From: Volutella citrinella
Lineage: Eukaryota > Ascomycota > Sordariomycetes > Hypocreales > Nectriaceae
Assembly (NCBI GenBank): GCA_034401135.1
Contig: JAWZSP010000003.1
Span: 1,426,001-1,490,000, forward strand
Direction of reading: 5' to 3'
Length of the DNA stretch: 64,000 nucleotides
A program made the position numbers and the translations under genes. Position 1 is the first letter of the stretch; every line of letters begins with the position of its first letter. Positions 63,841-64,000 of this stretch are shown here, piece after piece. The notes below the pieces were generated by a model. That model was given only the letters and a program-made list of their open reading frames with translations. It did no database searches and was not told the DNA's origin.

Positions 63841-64000
63841 ATTATAAGTAAGCTAAATGATTTTATAAGAAGTAAGATAATAGTAAAGTACTATTAAAGA
63901 TTTAATAAATATATAGTAGTATTATATTAAAATTCTAATTTAAACTCTAATATTATAAAAGCTTAAACTAGGAGTAATTAGATCTATACTTAAAAGCTAA

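Larger units (their letters stand above)
58621..64000 (+). mobile_element. RIP-inactivated Ty3/gypsy chromovirus, 3' end outside the window
   Basis: Decayed LTR retrotransposon on the plus strand, recognised from the ordered remains gag knuckle, RT, RNase H, integrase zinc region, integrase core and chromodomain, the Ty3/gypsy order. CpA and TpG are almost absent (for example none in 60841-60900) while CpT remains common, the signature of RIP on both strands. Trp codons read TAG and Gln codons TAG/TAA, so every reading frame is broken many times; there is no active product. 58621-59150 is non-coding and could hold the 5' LTR and leader, but the 3' LTR is not in the window so its limits cannot be set. 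Confidence 0.9.

Overview
The window reads as nuclear DNA of a filamentous ascomycete (Pezizomycotina). The protein set, the short 50-70 nt GT-AG introns and the presence of flbD, an O-GlcNAc transferase and a fungal complex I subunit all point that way. Protein similarity and gene style suggest Sordariomycetes, perhaps Hypocreales; I cannot name a species. Long intergenic spaces and a RIP-type AT-rich block at the right end indicate a genome of GC-balanced gene regions interrupted by heterochromatic AT islands.

Layout. 0.1-10.6 kb holds four minus-strand genes: a MAPEG/microsomal GST, a Pol X family DNA polymerase (Pol4), TFIIE alpha and cohesin SMC1. 12.8-14.5 kb is the plus-strand glycerophosphocholine acyltransferase GPC1. 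15.2-20.9 kb holds the APC/C activator CDH1 and an unrecognised acidic/coiled-coil protein. 21.9-25.4 kb holds NatB catalytic subunit NAT3 (NAA20) and a Tra2-like RRM protein, both plus. 26.9-30.9 kb holds a divergent pair, SEC39 (Dsl1 tether) and the complex I NDUFS5 homologue. 30.9-44.4 kb is almost empty apart from the Myb regulator flbD. 44.4-54.9 kb holds a large O-GlcNAc transferase, RPL12 (uL11) and SEC23, all minus. From 55.17 kb the sequence changes abruptly: about 3.4 kb of almost pure A/T, then a RIP-decayed Ty3/gypsy chromovirus (58.6 kb to the window end) with recognisable gag knuckle, RT, RNase H, integrase and chromodomain.

The genes are mainly housekeeping (transcription initiation, sister chromatid cohesion, cell-cycle exit, ER-Golgi traffic in both directions, translation, respiration, lipid remodelling) plus one developmental regulator. 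I see no secondary-metabolite, defence or other gene-cluster system. Intron-exon structures were worked out by hand; reading frames were summed and close exactly for MGST3, POL4, TFA1, SMC1, CDH1, the unknown gene, NAT3, TRA2, SEC39, NDUFS5, OGT, RPL12 and SEC23.

The most notable observations are the sharp, two-tier AT/RIP island starting about 270 bp upstream of SEC23, the chromodomain-bearing retroelement inside it, the roughly 13 kb non-coding domain around flbD, a GC-AG intron in SMC1, and a recurrent TACCTA/TAGGTA motif confined to intergenic DNA. I found no convincing previously undescribed system.
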